A stretch of DNA of 64,000 nucleotides from Lepidodermella squamata (GCA_047495785.1 JBLDXI010000011.1:124001-188000); one strand, 5' to 3'. Positions 38,923 to 51,134 are shown, counted from the stretch's first letter. The notes: generated by a model from the sequence alone, not told the origin. Numbers and translations: made by a program.

Positions 38923-40872
38923 GTCTTCTCCTCGTCGAGCTGATTCCGAGGCTGTTTTCAGCGTCTTGAAAAAGTGAATAAGTGATGAGTTTACCCTAAA
39001 AAACTTTTCGCATTTAATTGAGTTTCCCTTCCTTCCCTTGCAGCTGCTAAGATCCATCTTACGTTGTGACACTTCTTGATTCGCAGGTGATCATGATCGG
39101 AATTTTATCTAGCTTTCTACTTTTAACGAGCCTCGCTGTGATTTTTGCATATTTTTAGCCCATTTTAGTTGACAATTGATATCGTGAAAAACAGGGCAGC
39201 CAAACCTTTCTATTCCTCCTTTTATTTAAGAGTTGGAATCATCTAATATTATGGGAATTTTTTAAGACAGCCATTCCTTCAAATTTCTGTCGAATGTAAA
39301 ATCAGCAACGCAAATGTAAACAAATCGTATAACGTCTTATGTTATGCCTTTCCTCAGCTTCAATCACCTGGGTTATAAAATTCGTTTTTTCACCATACTC
39401 ACCCACATTTTTAGGCGGATTCACTCAGGCGTGAAGTAGAGCCTTTTCTCCTGGATTTTTCCGATTCATAAACTGTTTATGAAAAAATAACACAAATGAA
39501 GACTGATTCTATCGTGATTTTCAGGGGGAAAATAGCGTAAAAATATTATATAAAGAAACCAGCCCTTAATGCAAAACACCGTTGAATTTGGTGGCTCTAA
39601 TTTTTTTCCTAGACATTTTTACGCCCATTTTCAAGTCGATTCACTATTCACATCTTCATGTCTCCGCGCCTCTTATTTTATTATTTAATTACTCTACGTG
39701 ATTTTTTTTATAGATAACGCTTTATCAAGGTATGAGGATTTCAAGGCCGGCGTTTGACTCGGCTGGCTCACCATTCGCCTATAAATTCGTAAGACTTGGA
39801 AATTTGTGGCAGTGGACTCGACTGACTTGGCTCGGCTTGTTGCACTATTTATGGCCAAGGAGATGACAGCCAAATTAACAGCAACCGATCTCAACTCGGT
39901 GAGACTGAATCCAGCGAATTCCCCAAAAGCATTCAGCATTGAAAAATTTCGGACGAACGAGTCTGCGTTTGAGGAATCGTTCTCTCTTCAATTCGTCGCC
40001 CTTGAGTTTCGTTCAATCAAATGACGTCAGACCAGACACGGCGATGACCCGAAAATTATCGGTATATGCTGAGGCCTGAAACGCGGAATTCTCTCAGAAC
40101 AGCTACATTTTCCCGCATCTCAACCGTGAAAATCGCGCGGTCAGACAGAGCGATCTCCAAATCGAAATCAGCCGTGGCCACATTTGCGCTGCAGCGATTG
40201 GCCGATGCCGTTTTCGTTGATATTGTCTTTTTGGAAATGCTAAAGCCTCGACTTTCGGTCGATTCTGTTACTGGTGACCTGACAATAGGTAAGCTACCTA
40301 ATTTAATCGGATTATCTTTCAGCGGAACCTAATTTGCTTTTTGCGGATTATAAAAATAATGACTCTTGGCAGATTTCGAGTGCCGGGGGAACCCCCGTAC
40401 TGTCGCCGTTCGTGTCGTGGACATCTTTGTTTCTTTGTTTGTTTGTTTGTATGCGCACATGTGCAATGCTTGACTACTTGACTACACGCCTACGTACACG
40501 CCTACATGACGCAATGTGCAAACCATGACTACCCGCCTACACCACTCCACAGCCAAAAAAGAAGTCATTCCAACCACTAGCCACTGGAACCTTAAATTGC
40601 CGGGTAAACCTTTGCGCACGGACGGAAAATAATTGCTTCTTGCTTCTTGCTTCGTGATTTTCGCGAGTTTCGCGAGTTCACACTTCACACAGCGCTCACA
40701 TCATACAATAACATAATATAAGCCCACGTGATACGAACCAAACCGTATACCGTAGCCAAAGTTCATGCCGTCGTGAATGTTCAACTTTCGATAGTGTAAG
40801 CAATGTAGTGGTGCAGGACAGCTCGTTCAGAACCCATGTGAATTACTGCAGCTTTTCTTGCCGCTCGCCGAA

Positions 40873-41310
40873 TTTTTACGAAGTCTTACGAAAGTTTGCC
40901 GTGATCGCCTTGTAAAAATGCGGCAAACTTTGCATTACATACGCATGGGGCAGCTCGTTCAACAACCGTATGCTTCGATGCTCCGAAATCAATGATTTCC
41001 TTTCGTGGCTCTGAGACACAACCATCAGAAACGGCAGCAGCAACGCAACAAGCCGACCTTTACGCGTCTAATTTCGGCCACGACTGTCGAGGAAAACACC
41101 GTTAAAGCCTCATTGGTTGGGACCGAGTCTAATGCAGACACGTCTCCTGGCGACGCCATGGTTGCCTCAGAGCAACGAAAGTAGAAATCGTTGACTCCGG
41201 AGCATCGAAGCATACGGTTGTTGAACGAGCTGCCCCACGTGTATGTAATGCAAAGTTTGCCGCATTTTTACAAGGCGATCACGGCAAACTTTCGTAAGAC
41301 TTCGTAAAAA
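40873..41310. mobile_element. Foldback MITE with ~150-nt arms
   Basis: The terminal arms are inverted copies beginning TTTTTACGAAGTCTTACGAA and including GTGATCGCCTTGTAAAAATG, GGGGCAGCTCGTTCAACAAC and ATGCTTCGATGCTCCG. A related partial copy lies at about 41930-41990. No coding capacity. Confidence 0.85.
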
Positions 41311-41929
41311 TGTCTCCGTCTCTAATGGACGATCAACAAGCAACAAGTGTCCGAATCGATGGCAGATTCAGTGTCTTCTTAGTCTTGCGAATCAAGATAC
41401 CTGGAATTCGACTGCTTCTTCACACAGTCCATCACCTAGTTCCTGCATGCAGCATTGCAACGGCTCAGAGCCTCCATACTGATATCCGGACTCTCACATG
41501 CCAACTCTTGCTCTTCGATCGCTGTTTTTCGGCGAAACTCCTCAGCCGCGTCCTAACCCAAATAGGTAATATTCGTGGTAGCAATCTAGTTTCCTCCGAA
41601 CTGAGTCTAATGAATTGCAATTTTCCCATAGACGAAAAGCAGGAATAGCTGAATCCTGTTTGTCAAGAAACTCCTTCGGGTCTCTGAAACTATTATGGAG
41701 CAACAACGAAAGCCGCGAATAGAGCTCTAGTTTATCAGCTCTGAAACAAAGGAACGATAATCTGGAAGTCGAGGGCCGTAAATCTTAAATCTTAGCGACA
41801 TGTATTTCTCGCCGCATTCTCAAAATAATACGTCCTTGTTGATGCAATGCTCCTGGAACTCAATGACATTTTGTGATACGCTCAAATCGACGAACGAATT
41901 CGGTCCAGGAGGGCCCTGTGTGGAGAAAA

Positions 41930-41990
41930 ACGAAAGTGCATCGTTGACTCTGGAGCATCGAAGCACACGGTTTCTGAACGACCTGCCCCG
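41930..41990. repeat. Partial relative of the 40873 foldback
   Basis: The sequence around GGAGCATCGAAGCACACGG, followed by TTCTGAACGACCTGCCCC, matches the arm of the element at 40873-41310 with mismatches. Probably a decayed copy. Confidence 0.6.
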
Positions 41991-44900
41991 CACAACTTCA
42001 TTGCCGACGATCTCAACGAGGGTGTTGCGGCGACTTTTGCTCTTTTTCACCGTATATTGCTACCGTATATAACGAGTTTGCTAAAACAAAATTACTAGGT
42101 GATCGGTTGCAGCCGTCCGGTATGACAATAGGGCGAAATTTTTATGCGTGAAACAAGTCTCTAAAAACGTCGCCGCTGTTGGTTTGAAATGGTGCAAGTT
42201 TCGGACTTCCACGCATCAAGTGCGTCGACGAAGTCTCATTTTTGGACCCGGGACCGAAATACGGACCCTAACTGGGAATTTGCGGAAAGGTGTAGAATGG
42301 GTTCCCCCGGCGCTACTGTAGCAGCTACGCTGCTGCTGTTGCCAATTTGGTTCCGCAAACTATGAATTCTAGGCTAAGCCTGAATTCTGAATTGAACACT
42401 GCGTTCTGCGTTTTATAGAGAATGTTGCGCTGAATTCACTGGTGAATTTTCTAGAATTATTGTGGCCAATCTTGACCTGCAATAAATATCCGAAAAGCGA
42501 TTTCCGGCCACTAGAAAAGTCTAAAATTTGGTTCCGCTCACCGTGAATTTGGTTCCGCTAAAAGGAGGACCCTAATTTAATGCCTCATATCGATATTTTA
42601 TTTAATTAATTTGAGAAACCGGTGGGGAATTTCATTTCGGCAATTCGACTCATACAATTTGACTCATACATTCGGTAGATTCATTCAGGCGTGATGTGAA
42701 GTCTCCGAGCTTCAAATAATTTAAGAACAGTTCATTGTGTGACAAAATTAATAAATTCTAAACATTATAATCAGTTCATTTTATTGTTAATCCCAGGCAA
42801 CCCCAGCCACGAGTCCCGACACTACCTGGTGCAATTTTTGGAATCGGAGTCGGAATGAGACGCAACGTTAATTCGAGCTATGTTCGGACTGTCGGCATGT
42901 CAGTAAATTGGCCTGCGACTCGGTTTGAAAATTTCCACCCGAAAACGCATTTATCAGACACACCGCAATTACTCGACCGTGACGGGCTTGCTGTTGCAAG
43001 TCTAATTTGAGCCTTCAGTTGTCACTGAGACGTCGCTGGCTGTCAAGAACTTCATCCTGGATGGGACAAATTTCCAGTTCAAGCAGGCTTGTGCAAGGTA
43101 GGCTGGTAGCAGTAATTTTTTCGCTTTTATTTTTATCAAGAAATTTATTGAAATTGGTAATGCGACTGTGAAAAAAATTCCACTCTTCTCTATTGTTTTC
43201 CAAATTATTTAAAAATGACAAATTAATACCTAAGAATATCTTGCCGTAAAAAATCAATTAAGGTGACTTCTTGGATTAGATTTTCAAATTTGTTCTTGGA
43301 TTAATTTTTTTTTATAATTTGGTGATAATTCGTGAAAACTCAGTCACGAATTTCCATCTTACGTTGTGAAATTGTATTCGCTGGCGATCGGGATCGGAAT
43401 TATCAAGCTTCCAGCATCTATCAAGCCTCGCTGTCATTTTTGCTAATTTTCACCATTTGTTATTTTATTATTAATTTCTTTAAAAATACGGCAACGAAAC
43501 CTTTTTATTGCTGATTGTAGTACATTCAAGAATTTGAATCATACGTTATTAGGTCAGTTTTTTGAGGTAGAGATTCTTTAAAAATTCCATTAATGATTGA
43601 TTACGTATTTAAAATCAACCAAGCGTGACAGAATTACTATTTGGACCATGTAAAAGAAGTTGAAGTTGAAGCTGAGCATAGATAGACATTAAGACGCTAA
43701 TTCCAATTTTCTCGTAGAAAACTGTCGATTTTTCCGTCTCCAACACGGCGTTTCCCTCATATTTTGGCGTCGTTTTACAATAGGCCACCCTAATTATGGC
43801 CGCTTGGATTATACCTATAAATCATCTTCAATTTCCGCATCATTCAGACCTGGAAGATTGTGAATTTTCTGCTTTGAGTTGGATGCATAATCATCTCAGG
43901 CTACTAAATTGTGTAAGGTCTTGCTTGATCCCTCAGCTAGCTTTTGCGCGAATAATTTGAAATTCAAATATTCCTTCGTTTACAGGAATGAATTCACTTC
44001 TCCAATCTCCTATTGCAAGCCGAAAATGGGTCGATTCAACTTCAGCCGAGAACCCTTCAATCGAGGATGTCTCGCAATCACCCTGAGATCCTGAGGAAAC
44101 TGCCGAACGTAAATCGAAATCGATTCGCCCAGCTTCGAAGACCAGCATTTTGTCAAATCCACCAGAGCGTAATCGCTCGTCCTGTTACATCACAAGTTAT
44201 GCTGCACGTCCGCCGGAAGTTTCTCAGACTTTATCGAACTTCAAACTCGATTGTTCATTGCTTCGTAACTCATTTCGCAACTGTTGACGATCCTTTTTAG
44301 CTGGAACTGCTTTTAAACATGACGAATCAATAAAAGTTTCATAGTTTCACTCAAATACCTTCAAAAAGCCTCGACTTCGATCTATGAACCTTAGCTTGCA
44401 TGAAACATCACTTGGGTTCATTCCTTCAGTTTTCAGTTATTCTTGATCACTGGAACCTTTTAGTTCCAGTTTAGAACATTCAGTATCCTGTTTTGAAGTG
44501 ACAAACCGCTAGAATAAGCATATCTCCGACTGCTGCCATGAAAAACCGGCTTTAAATGCATCAAAACACCGAGTTCAAACCTTGGTTTGCTGGTTGAACC
44601 TCGAACACGAGAAATTTTTACGGCGGCGTCGCCCGTTGCCATGGAAACGGCTAGTCAAGGTCGCGTTACTATACTTTTATTTTTCCGATAACTATTTTGA
44701 TGAGATAAAATTATATTTAAGAATTAACAGCGACTTGATTAACAAAAATTTTCGTAAAATAAATCCCACTTTTGTAGGAAAAACAGGCTGCGCTATGATC
44801 AATATTTTAGCTTGAGTGCTTACTCTGGTCATTTTTTTCTCTATGGGTCATTGCAACCAAAACCTATTCTGCATGAGCTTTTCTCTCGGTGGTCCGAAAT

Positions 44901-45369
44901 GTTGAGATTTTTGACATTAAAGACTCCCAAACCCTAGCCTAAACTCGAACAAATTCCCTATTTAAACCGTTTCAATACGTCATGGGCGAACTTGAACGCA
45001 TCTATTGTAACGCGCGATCCCTTGAACCTCTCATAATCTTCTGCTCCATCTTATCCTTCACTGTCCTGAAACTAAATATTGTACTTCTAACTTTAGAGAT
45101 GAAACCAATCATGTTGATATTCTAATGACTGCTTTTCGTGATTGCAATATCCAAAACGACTTTTGAACCTATCCTCCATATCGAAATTACACATTTTTTC
45201 ATTTGCAATTGCAGAAAATTCAAAACTAATTGCAATCGCGTGCTTTTTGTTTATTTGCTTGTATCATCTTGGCTAGGATTGAACTCATTTATTAATAGCA
45301 TTGCACTAGTTTAAATGTCTGTCCAGCCCTTCAGTTTCTTCAAATTCTTCGTGAGAAAAGCAAATAAAA

Positions 45370-45853
45370 ATGTCAAGTTCAACCGATCCGTCGCCGAATC
45401 GAAATCGTAGTGGCCGAAAGCGTGGGGCCACTTTAGAAAGATCAGCCTCGGTCTCGGAACCACCGAGCAAGAAGGTAACCTGGAAAGACTTGGGCTTGCC
45501 CTTGATTGTGCCGACGAATCTCCCTCGACCGCGGCCAGAACTGCCGCCACGTCACATTGTCATGGCAAATATTGGTAATTAATGTAATGCGCAACGAGCT
45601 GTGTTCAATTTCATTTCATTTAGATCGATCACGGCGAAAGTGGACTAAAGCCGAAGAAAACGAGCTACAACTGTCTTTTGTTCAATATTTGCAAAAGCAC
45701 AAGTTTGCACCTTCAAGAGGAAGCCTTCGTGATTATCTGTTGTTCGACCCGGACTTAATGAGACGTCTTCGCCGCTCGGAAGGATCGATTGTTGCTAAGG
45801 CGATTGAGCTGATTGAAAAGCCTATTTGGCAGGCGTATTCTTCACTTCAATGA
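45370..45853 (+). CDS. Small basic protein with Myb/SANT-like domain, transposon-borne (144 aa, two exons)
   Basis: Exon 1 is 45370-45574 and exon 2 is 45624-45853 (phase 1 junction, 49-nt intron). Residues 1-65 are Ser/Arg/Pro-rich and probably disordered (RKRGATLERS, EPPSKKVTW). Residues about 69-135, beginning DRSRRKWTKAEENELQLSFV, resemble a Myb/SANT-like DNA-binding helix bundle, with the WTKAEENEL start typical of that fold. The terminal repeats enclose it together with the transposase, so it is probably a transposon accessory protein, as in Harbinger elements where a Myb-like partner assists the transposase. The domain call is by eye and moderately secure. AATAAA lies at 45890-45895. 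Confidence 0.75.
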
Positions 45854-45889
45854 ACACTGATTTTTATTCGTAATTTTTGAATTAGCGTA

Positions 45890-45926
45890 AATAAAGCGAA
45901 GCACGCGATTAAACGTTTCTTTTATT
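45890..45926. terminator. Overlapping convergent poly(A) signals
   Basis: AATAAA on the plus strand (45890-45895) serves the Myb-like gene. AATAAA on the minus strand (45926-45921) serves the transposase gene. Each transcript therefore ends inside the other's 3' region. Confidence 0.55.
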
Positions 45927-45971
45927 TCATTCATCTTTTTTCGGTTCTTCAATTTTTCCTGCAAAAATTTC

Positions 45972-47080
45972 TTAATAAATAATCGGTTGCCCAGCAGCAC
46001 AAGCTGGAAGATAATTCAGTACATGATCGTCACAGGCTCGCACCAATGCCGGAGTAACGATCGATCGAAGATTACGCTCGACAATTTCGTGCAGAAAGTT
46101 TCGACAAATTGGCGTCATCGGTTGACCAAGTTCTCGGGCAGCGGCTAGAAGCTCAAACAGCTCGACACGTCTCGCCGCAATTTCTCTTTTGATGCCAGAC
46201 TTGACAGCAGAGAAAACATTTTCTATTGGGTTTAGAAATGGTGAGTACGGCGGTAAAAAGTGTATGGTATGGCCTTGCGGCAGTTCACCGACGGCGCCAT
46301 TGTGAGAGCGGCAATTGTCGATGATGAAAGTCGCCGGGTTATTAACGCCAACCACTGCTGACGCCTATAAATCAAATTTTTCAGAAAAATCGTCAATTTG
46401 ATGAATTTTTCCGCTCATACCTGGAGCATAAACTCACGAAACATGTTGTTTTTCATACCTTCATCGTACAATCGATAATAGACCAACCCCTCATGCCTCG
46501 AAACGACGACCGAAACAGACACATTTTTGCCACCATGGGACATCGGATTTTGCACAACAGCCCGCTGACCACGACGAGCTCGGCCACAAGATCGACGAGT
46601 CCAAAGGCAGACCCCGAACTCGTCCTGATAGTAATACCTGTTATGCAGACGAAACCCGTTGAACCAATTCGCGTAAACAATTCTTAGGGCTATGACATCA
46701 GGTCGATTTCTATCCGCTGGACAAGCGTAGACCTTCTTAACAGTAAAGCCGATATACTCAAGGTGACGATGGATAGTGGAAATGGAGAGGCCAGCGCCGA
46801 ACTCGACAAGCAGCATTGTCTGAATTTGTTCCAGGGTAAGCTGGCTATTGTCCTCAAGCCTCTCAATAACGAAATGCGTAAAATCCTCCCGCCAAGCCTT
46901 TGGTCGCCCCCCTCGATGCAAACTTTCCGAGCGATTTTCTTCTCTATAAGTACTTATGATGTTATAAATCGTTCGCTCTTTGATGCCGAGCATCCTACCG
47001 AAATTAACGTAATCAGTACCGTCATTGAAAGCCCGTATCAACCTTAACCGATCTACGTTTGATGTTCTGTTGTAAGGCAT
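45972..47080 (-). CDS. IS630/Tc1/mariner-type DDE transposase (350 aa, two exons)
   Basis: Exon 1 is 47080-46421 and exon 2 is 46364-45972, joined in phase 0 across a 56-nt intron. Residues 1-110 are a paired-type helix-turn-helix DNA-binding region (FGRMLGIKERTIYNIISTYR, then GGRPK as a short basic linker, then a second HTH ending STIHRHLEYIGFTVKK). The catalytic core follows: first Asp in QDEFGV, second in FIIDNCRSHNG, then the PPYSPFLNPIENVFSAVK signature. By my count 31 residues separate the second Asp from the Glu of NPIE, shorter than the 34 of Tc1. No stops or frameshifts, so it may be functional. Confidence 0.92.
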
Positions 47081-47529
47081 TAATTTGAGAATAATTTTTT
47101 TGAACAAAAATTGTGTAGAAATTTCGGAAATAAATTTTTTTCATGAGATGAATATTGAGAGCATTTTTCGTTCTTCTTTTCTCGAAAGTTCATGAAAGAG
47201 TTGTCTCTGGCCTCAAAACATGACACGAAATGGTGGCGTGAGCACGTGATTTAAATTTAAATTTTCAGATAAACAACCGTCACACATAAACCACGTGCCT
47301 GCAAACTGTTTTGAATTTTCCGCAATTGCAATTGAAAAAAGGTGTAGCACTTGAATGGCGAAATGATTACAAAAGCTATGTATATCCTGAGTAAATCTTA
47401 ACTATATCTCGTTATGAAGCTCTCGTGAACCTCTTTTATGATAATAATAAACTACAATTGTAACTATGCTTGGTGTAAATATGGGGGAATGCAGCAAAAG
47501 GCCCTGGTATCAGTTACTATCAGTGCTTT

Positions 47530-47934
47530 GGATTTGATTTGATTTGATTTGATTTGATTTGATTTAGACCCTATTTTCACTGATTTAGATTTAAAATGAT
47601 TGATTTACGCGGGGAAGCATTTTGATTTGATTGATTTTGATTTAGCCTTGGTGATGCAATTCAAAAACCTGATACCGCGAAACCAAGATCTCTCCTCCTT
47701 TTTGATGAAAATTTGCTACGGAAAGGGACGGTTATTTCAAATTCGCGTTATTTTATTCATTTCTTGAAACTTCGAAGCTTCCTGAAAATCCCGATGTTTC
47801 GCGATTTATTGCGATTTATGACTGTCGATGATTTGATTTGATTGATTTAGTCCTGGAAAATGGGGACAATGATTGATTTTGATTGCTTGAAGGAGGTCCG
47901 TGATTTAAGCCGTAAATCAAATCAAATCAAATCC
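47530..47934. repeat. Element with (GATTT)n ends in inverted orientation
   Basis: Seven GATTT units begin at 47531, and four AAATC units end at 47933, so the ends form inverted repeats. GATTTGATT and GATTGATTT motifs recur inside. A second element with the same ends is at about 54919-55029. Confidence 0.7.
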
Positions 47935-48035
47935 TAAGCTCTGTTTACTATAGCTAAAAACATATTTTTGCCTTACTCACAAAAATCGTATGTGCATTGA
48001 TCTTTATTTTTTCCTTCGATCAGATGAATTTTCCG

Positions 48036-48088
48036 CTAACAGCTACATGGACTCGAAGCTACTAGCTTCGAGTCCATGTAGCTGTTAG
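48036..48088. repeat. Near-perfect palindrome, 26-bp arms, 1-nt spacer
   Basis: CTAACAGCTACATGGACTCG... is followed after a single base by its exact reverse complement. The total length is 53 nt. No coding context. Confidence 0.95.
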
Positions 48089-48213
48089 TTCCAAGGAGAA
48101 ACCCACAGCTATACTCTTCAATTATATAGTATTACAATGTTTTTCATTTGGAGTTAGCTAACGCCAAGCAACAACTCGGTCAAGATGATGGAAGTCCTCT
48201 GAATTCTAATCGC

Positions 48214-48808
48214 CCAGTGCTTCTCAACCTTTTCCCATAGCGGGCCATTCTCTAACGCATTTTCCATCCCTGCGGGCCGCATGATTCAGGGCCTCGCCGG
48301 CGGGCCGCTACCACTCACTGTATCATAAGAACACAGCGGGCCGCATGTTTATAATGTGAGCGAAATTCAACAGATATTGTTGCTGTTTAGTCGCTAATTC
48401 TATTGCCATGAAATTTGAACCACAAAAAAGTTGACAAAAATTCGGCATCACGTGTAAGTATTGAGTATGTATTAGGAATTATCAAAGTTTTAAGAGCAAT
48501 CTTTATGAGCTAATGGAGTGGTCTCACACGCGATAGAGTGGTCGGCCTCCAAAAATTTTGCGGCCTAAATCGATTCGTGAGCTTTAGCTGACGCTTTTCT
48601 GGGCATTTTCAACCCGAAAATAGGCTTAAAATGCATTAAAATATGGATGCTTCAGAGGAACTCTGTAGTTGGTCTTCCAGGCATCGCTTTGACCTTAAAG
48701 CTGTATAAAAATCATGATAACAAGGCTTGCGGGACGCAACTAATAGAATTTACCTAGCTGAGTGCCGGGCTGCACAAAATCGGGCAAATTGAAGGTTGAG
48801 AAGCTCTG
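48214..48808. mobile_element. Non-autonomous hAT-type element
   Basis: The ends read CAGTGCTTCTCAACCTT and, inverted, CAGAGCTTCTCAACCTT, the classic CAGTG-TTCTCAACC end of many hAT elements. Near-identical 8-mers flank it (CTAATCGC on the left, CTTATCGC on the right), fitting an 8-bp target duplication within one base. It contains several GCGGGCCGC motifs and has no open frame. Confidence 0.8.
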
Positions 48809-49700
48809 CTTATCGCGAATAGCTGGCTGAAAAGTCGAGGGCGAAAACTGAAAAGCGACTCGAATTAGGTGGGCGCTGAATATTTGCGGAGATGAAATAA
48901 GCGATGTAAGACTGCATGTTTAGATGGCGATGAATCGGATCAATGACACTGAGAAAGCAACGGCTATCAAATGTTCAAATCATTCAATTATTTGCGATTT
49001 ATGGTCTATTCGCGGATCGACTCGCGATTCGCGATCTCAGTGTACTTGAGAGGCCTGCTCCGATGCGAAGTTCTCTATTGTTGTGCTCGCGCGGTACCAT
49101 GTTGTTATTTCTACAACGAAAGCTGCTCGATCGCCTCCAACTCGAGGGTGTCTGCTGCTTTAAACTCGCGATTGCCCCACAGGAGGAGCCCTGGGCTGCA
49201 GTGACATTAACATTGCTGAATGGTGGTCAATTTTCTCGATATCTGGGATAAACTTTGCTTGATTCCAGGGCCACTTGCTTGTCCGCGAGCCCGATTGGAT
49301 TTTAAATAATAAAGCTTATGCATGATTCCTTGGGTTTCTTAGGTTTCATGAGTATTATGAAGTTGAACAAACAACAATATAGAGTTTTCTTACTGACTAG
49401 CGCGTAGGCTAGTCACGTCAAATGACTTTACCGGCTTTAACCGCTGGTGATGAGGGCGAAGTAACAAAAGAACGCATTGCCATTTGCTGGATGGCGGCGC
49501 CCACGATCATTAGCCGCATCCATTCTGCGTATATTTTCCACAAAAACTTGTCAATATCATCCTCCACCTGGCTGTAATTACAGTATTTTTCAAATCAAAA
49601 TTCAAAGTTCAAATGATGGCACTGGGTCGTGTTTTGAAAAAAGATGCTCCAGCTATTGTTCAGCCACACATCGCCCGAGTGTAGCCTGAGCGCCAGCTCC

Positions 49701-49746
49701 GTTATCTCTTCACCGTATCAAACCAAGGAGATTTTTTTATTCTAAT
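49701..49746 (+). promoter_or_regulatory. Conserved upstream block of secreted-protein gene 2
   Basis: A block of about 46 nt starting GTTATCTCTTCACCGTATCA is identical to 52706-52751 upstream of paralogue 3. It lies about 200 nt upstream of the ATG. It was co-duplicated with the gene and may be a regulatory site. Confidence 0.55.
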
Positions 49747-49881
49747 GACCGAAGTCACATGAGCCATCAGCGTTCAAGCTTTTTTCGCATCGATGATAGC
49801 CAGTCTACAGCTCTTGTTTTCTGTATAATTGTTGCCCTCGTAAAATAAATAGCCAGCTGATGTCGGAGGGGCGAAAAATGG

Positions 49882-49890
49882 CATTTAAAA
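49882..49890 (+). promoter_or_regulatory. TATA-like box of secreted-protein gene 2
   Basis: CATTTAAAA lies about 62 nt upstream of the ATG and is followed by GGTTTCCACATT, matching the arrangement at paralogues 1 and 3. Confidence 0.5.
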
Positions 49891-49951
49891 GCTGCAGTAG
49901 CAGATGGTTTCCACATTTCGACGCTATAGTTTTTCGAATTAACTCGAAGCC

Positions 49952-51015
49952 ATGCTGCAATATTTCACCCTGCTCGTAATCGTAGCCGCTGCGTGTGGCG
50001 TAGTCACGGCCTGCCCAGCCGCATCATCGACAACTCCTTGCCCGAGATCGGCGACTGCAACGGAGTCGCCTGGAACTTGCCCGAATGGCCAGGCGTGTTA
50101 CACGACTTCGAACCCCTGCAACTCTGGATCTTCATGCACTGCGGCAGCCAACGTTTGCGATGCAACAACCAACACGTGTATCGCTAAAAGCGGAGCTCCT
50201 GCTTCGTGTACAGGCGGCCAATCCTGCACGCCTTCGGCCAATATCTGCGATGCCTCTGTGAAGAACTGCATCGCCAAGGCAGCAACCCAATGCCCGGAGG
50301 GACAAGCGTGCACGACCCCTGTTAGAAAGCCATCCGGCCATTTTCATTCAAATTGCGATTATCTCTTAATTTTCTTATCTAACAGACGGTCTACACGTTG
50401 TGTGTAATAATGAATACGCAGGCGGGTCCAGGAGTTAAGCAATCTATTGTTTCATTCTGCACAGCCAATGGCGGGGCATGCGACTCGGCTCTCAAAACAG
50501 GAGCACAGGTAAGAATTATTCCTAACTGATGTAAACTGCGCGATTTAATTGCTGCGTTGTTTCGTTGCAGATACATCCCACGCGGGATCCCAACACTTTC
50601 ACCACATTCGCTGCTTGCTGTTCTGCTGTGAACTCAATCCAAAATCTTGGTCTGATATACGAGCTCGTTCCCGGGTCTCCGCCCGTCACGGCCTGCATTG
50701 CAAAATACGCTCAAAACGCATACGATATAACAGCGCAAAACGGTGATGGAACTCCGAATGCATTTTGCTTCCGCTTCCCTTTCACGGCGACGGACGCGAG
50801 ACACATTGCTGTTTCCGGTACTCTGGTATATCTTTCAGACTGAAATGTGCGCCGATTGTTTCATGCTCGTTTGACATTCATAGTCTGTCAAAGGTGGGTA
50901 CGGCGCCTCTGCAACTTTCCAAGAGTGTTGCGTGAAGCTATCGCCCGGCGCTATCTTATTTGGTACCACGGGCAGCGCCTATGGTGTCACTGGTTTTGAG
51001 ATTTGCCAAGTATGA
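49952..51015 (+). CDS. Secreted cysteine-rich protein, paralogue 2 (292 aa, four exons)
   Basis: Exons are 49952-50320, 50386-50508, 50571-50825 and 50884-51015, all phase 0. Exon 2 (123 nt) and exon 3 (255 nt) are the same length as in paralogue 1. It has a signal peptide (MLQYFTLLVIVAAACGVVTA) and then Cys-rich repeats (CPNGQACYTT, NVCDATTNTC, CTGGQSCTP, NICDASVKNC, CPEGQACT). After these come the LCVIMNTQ...FCTANGGAC unit, a TFTTFAACCSAV...LIYELVPGSPPVTACIAK region, CFRFPFT and TFQECCVKLSPG. It is closer to paralogue 3 than to paralogue 1, especially in exon 1. AATAAA at 51135-51140 is a good poly(A) signal. Function unknown. Confidence 0.86.
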
Positions 51016-51134
51016 AGCCTCCTACTCTGGATATCGCAAACATCAGATCCCCGACAAAACGTGAAACATTTGACTGTGCTAGCAACTCCAATTAAATTCA
51101 TTTCATAGCCAGCAGAACTTGGGAAATAAGTCGA

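Larger units (their letters stand above)
31956..45189. other. Gene-poor, AT-rich region with scattered foldback elements
   Basis: About 13 kb without a supportable coding region. Open frames are short, compositionally biased and have no splice partners. The identifiable structures are listed separately: hairpins at 32321 and 38834, an inverted-repeat element at 34305, tandem repeats at 35580 and 38610, and MITEs at 37192 and 40873. A possible poly(A) signal (ATTAAA) for secreted-protein gene 1 is near 32044. Confidence 0.6.
45190..47344. mobile_element. Tc1/mariner/IS630-type transposon with two convergent genes
   Basis: The terminal inverted repeats start CAC(A/C)TTTTTTCA and match over about 54 nt (about 44 identities by hand), including TTGCAATTGC and GAAAATTCAAAAC. 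TA flanks both ends (45188-45189 and 47345-47346), the target site of the superfamily. Inside are a plus-strand Myb/SANT-like gene and a minus-strand DDE transposase gene, with poly(A) signals overlapping head-on at 45890-45926. Both frames are open across their introns, so the element appears intact. Confidence 0.9.
47345..49470. other. Non-coding spacer with repeats
   Basis: No coding region is supported. It contains the GATTT-ended element, a perfect palindrome and a hAT-type MITE, each listed separately. Confidence 0.55.

Noticed and set aside
39806-40332. Possible genes in the gene-poor region around 40 kb
   Set aside because: Short open frames with biased composition, no paralogue support and no good splice partners.
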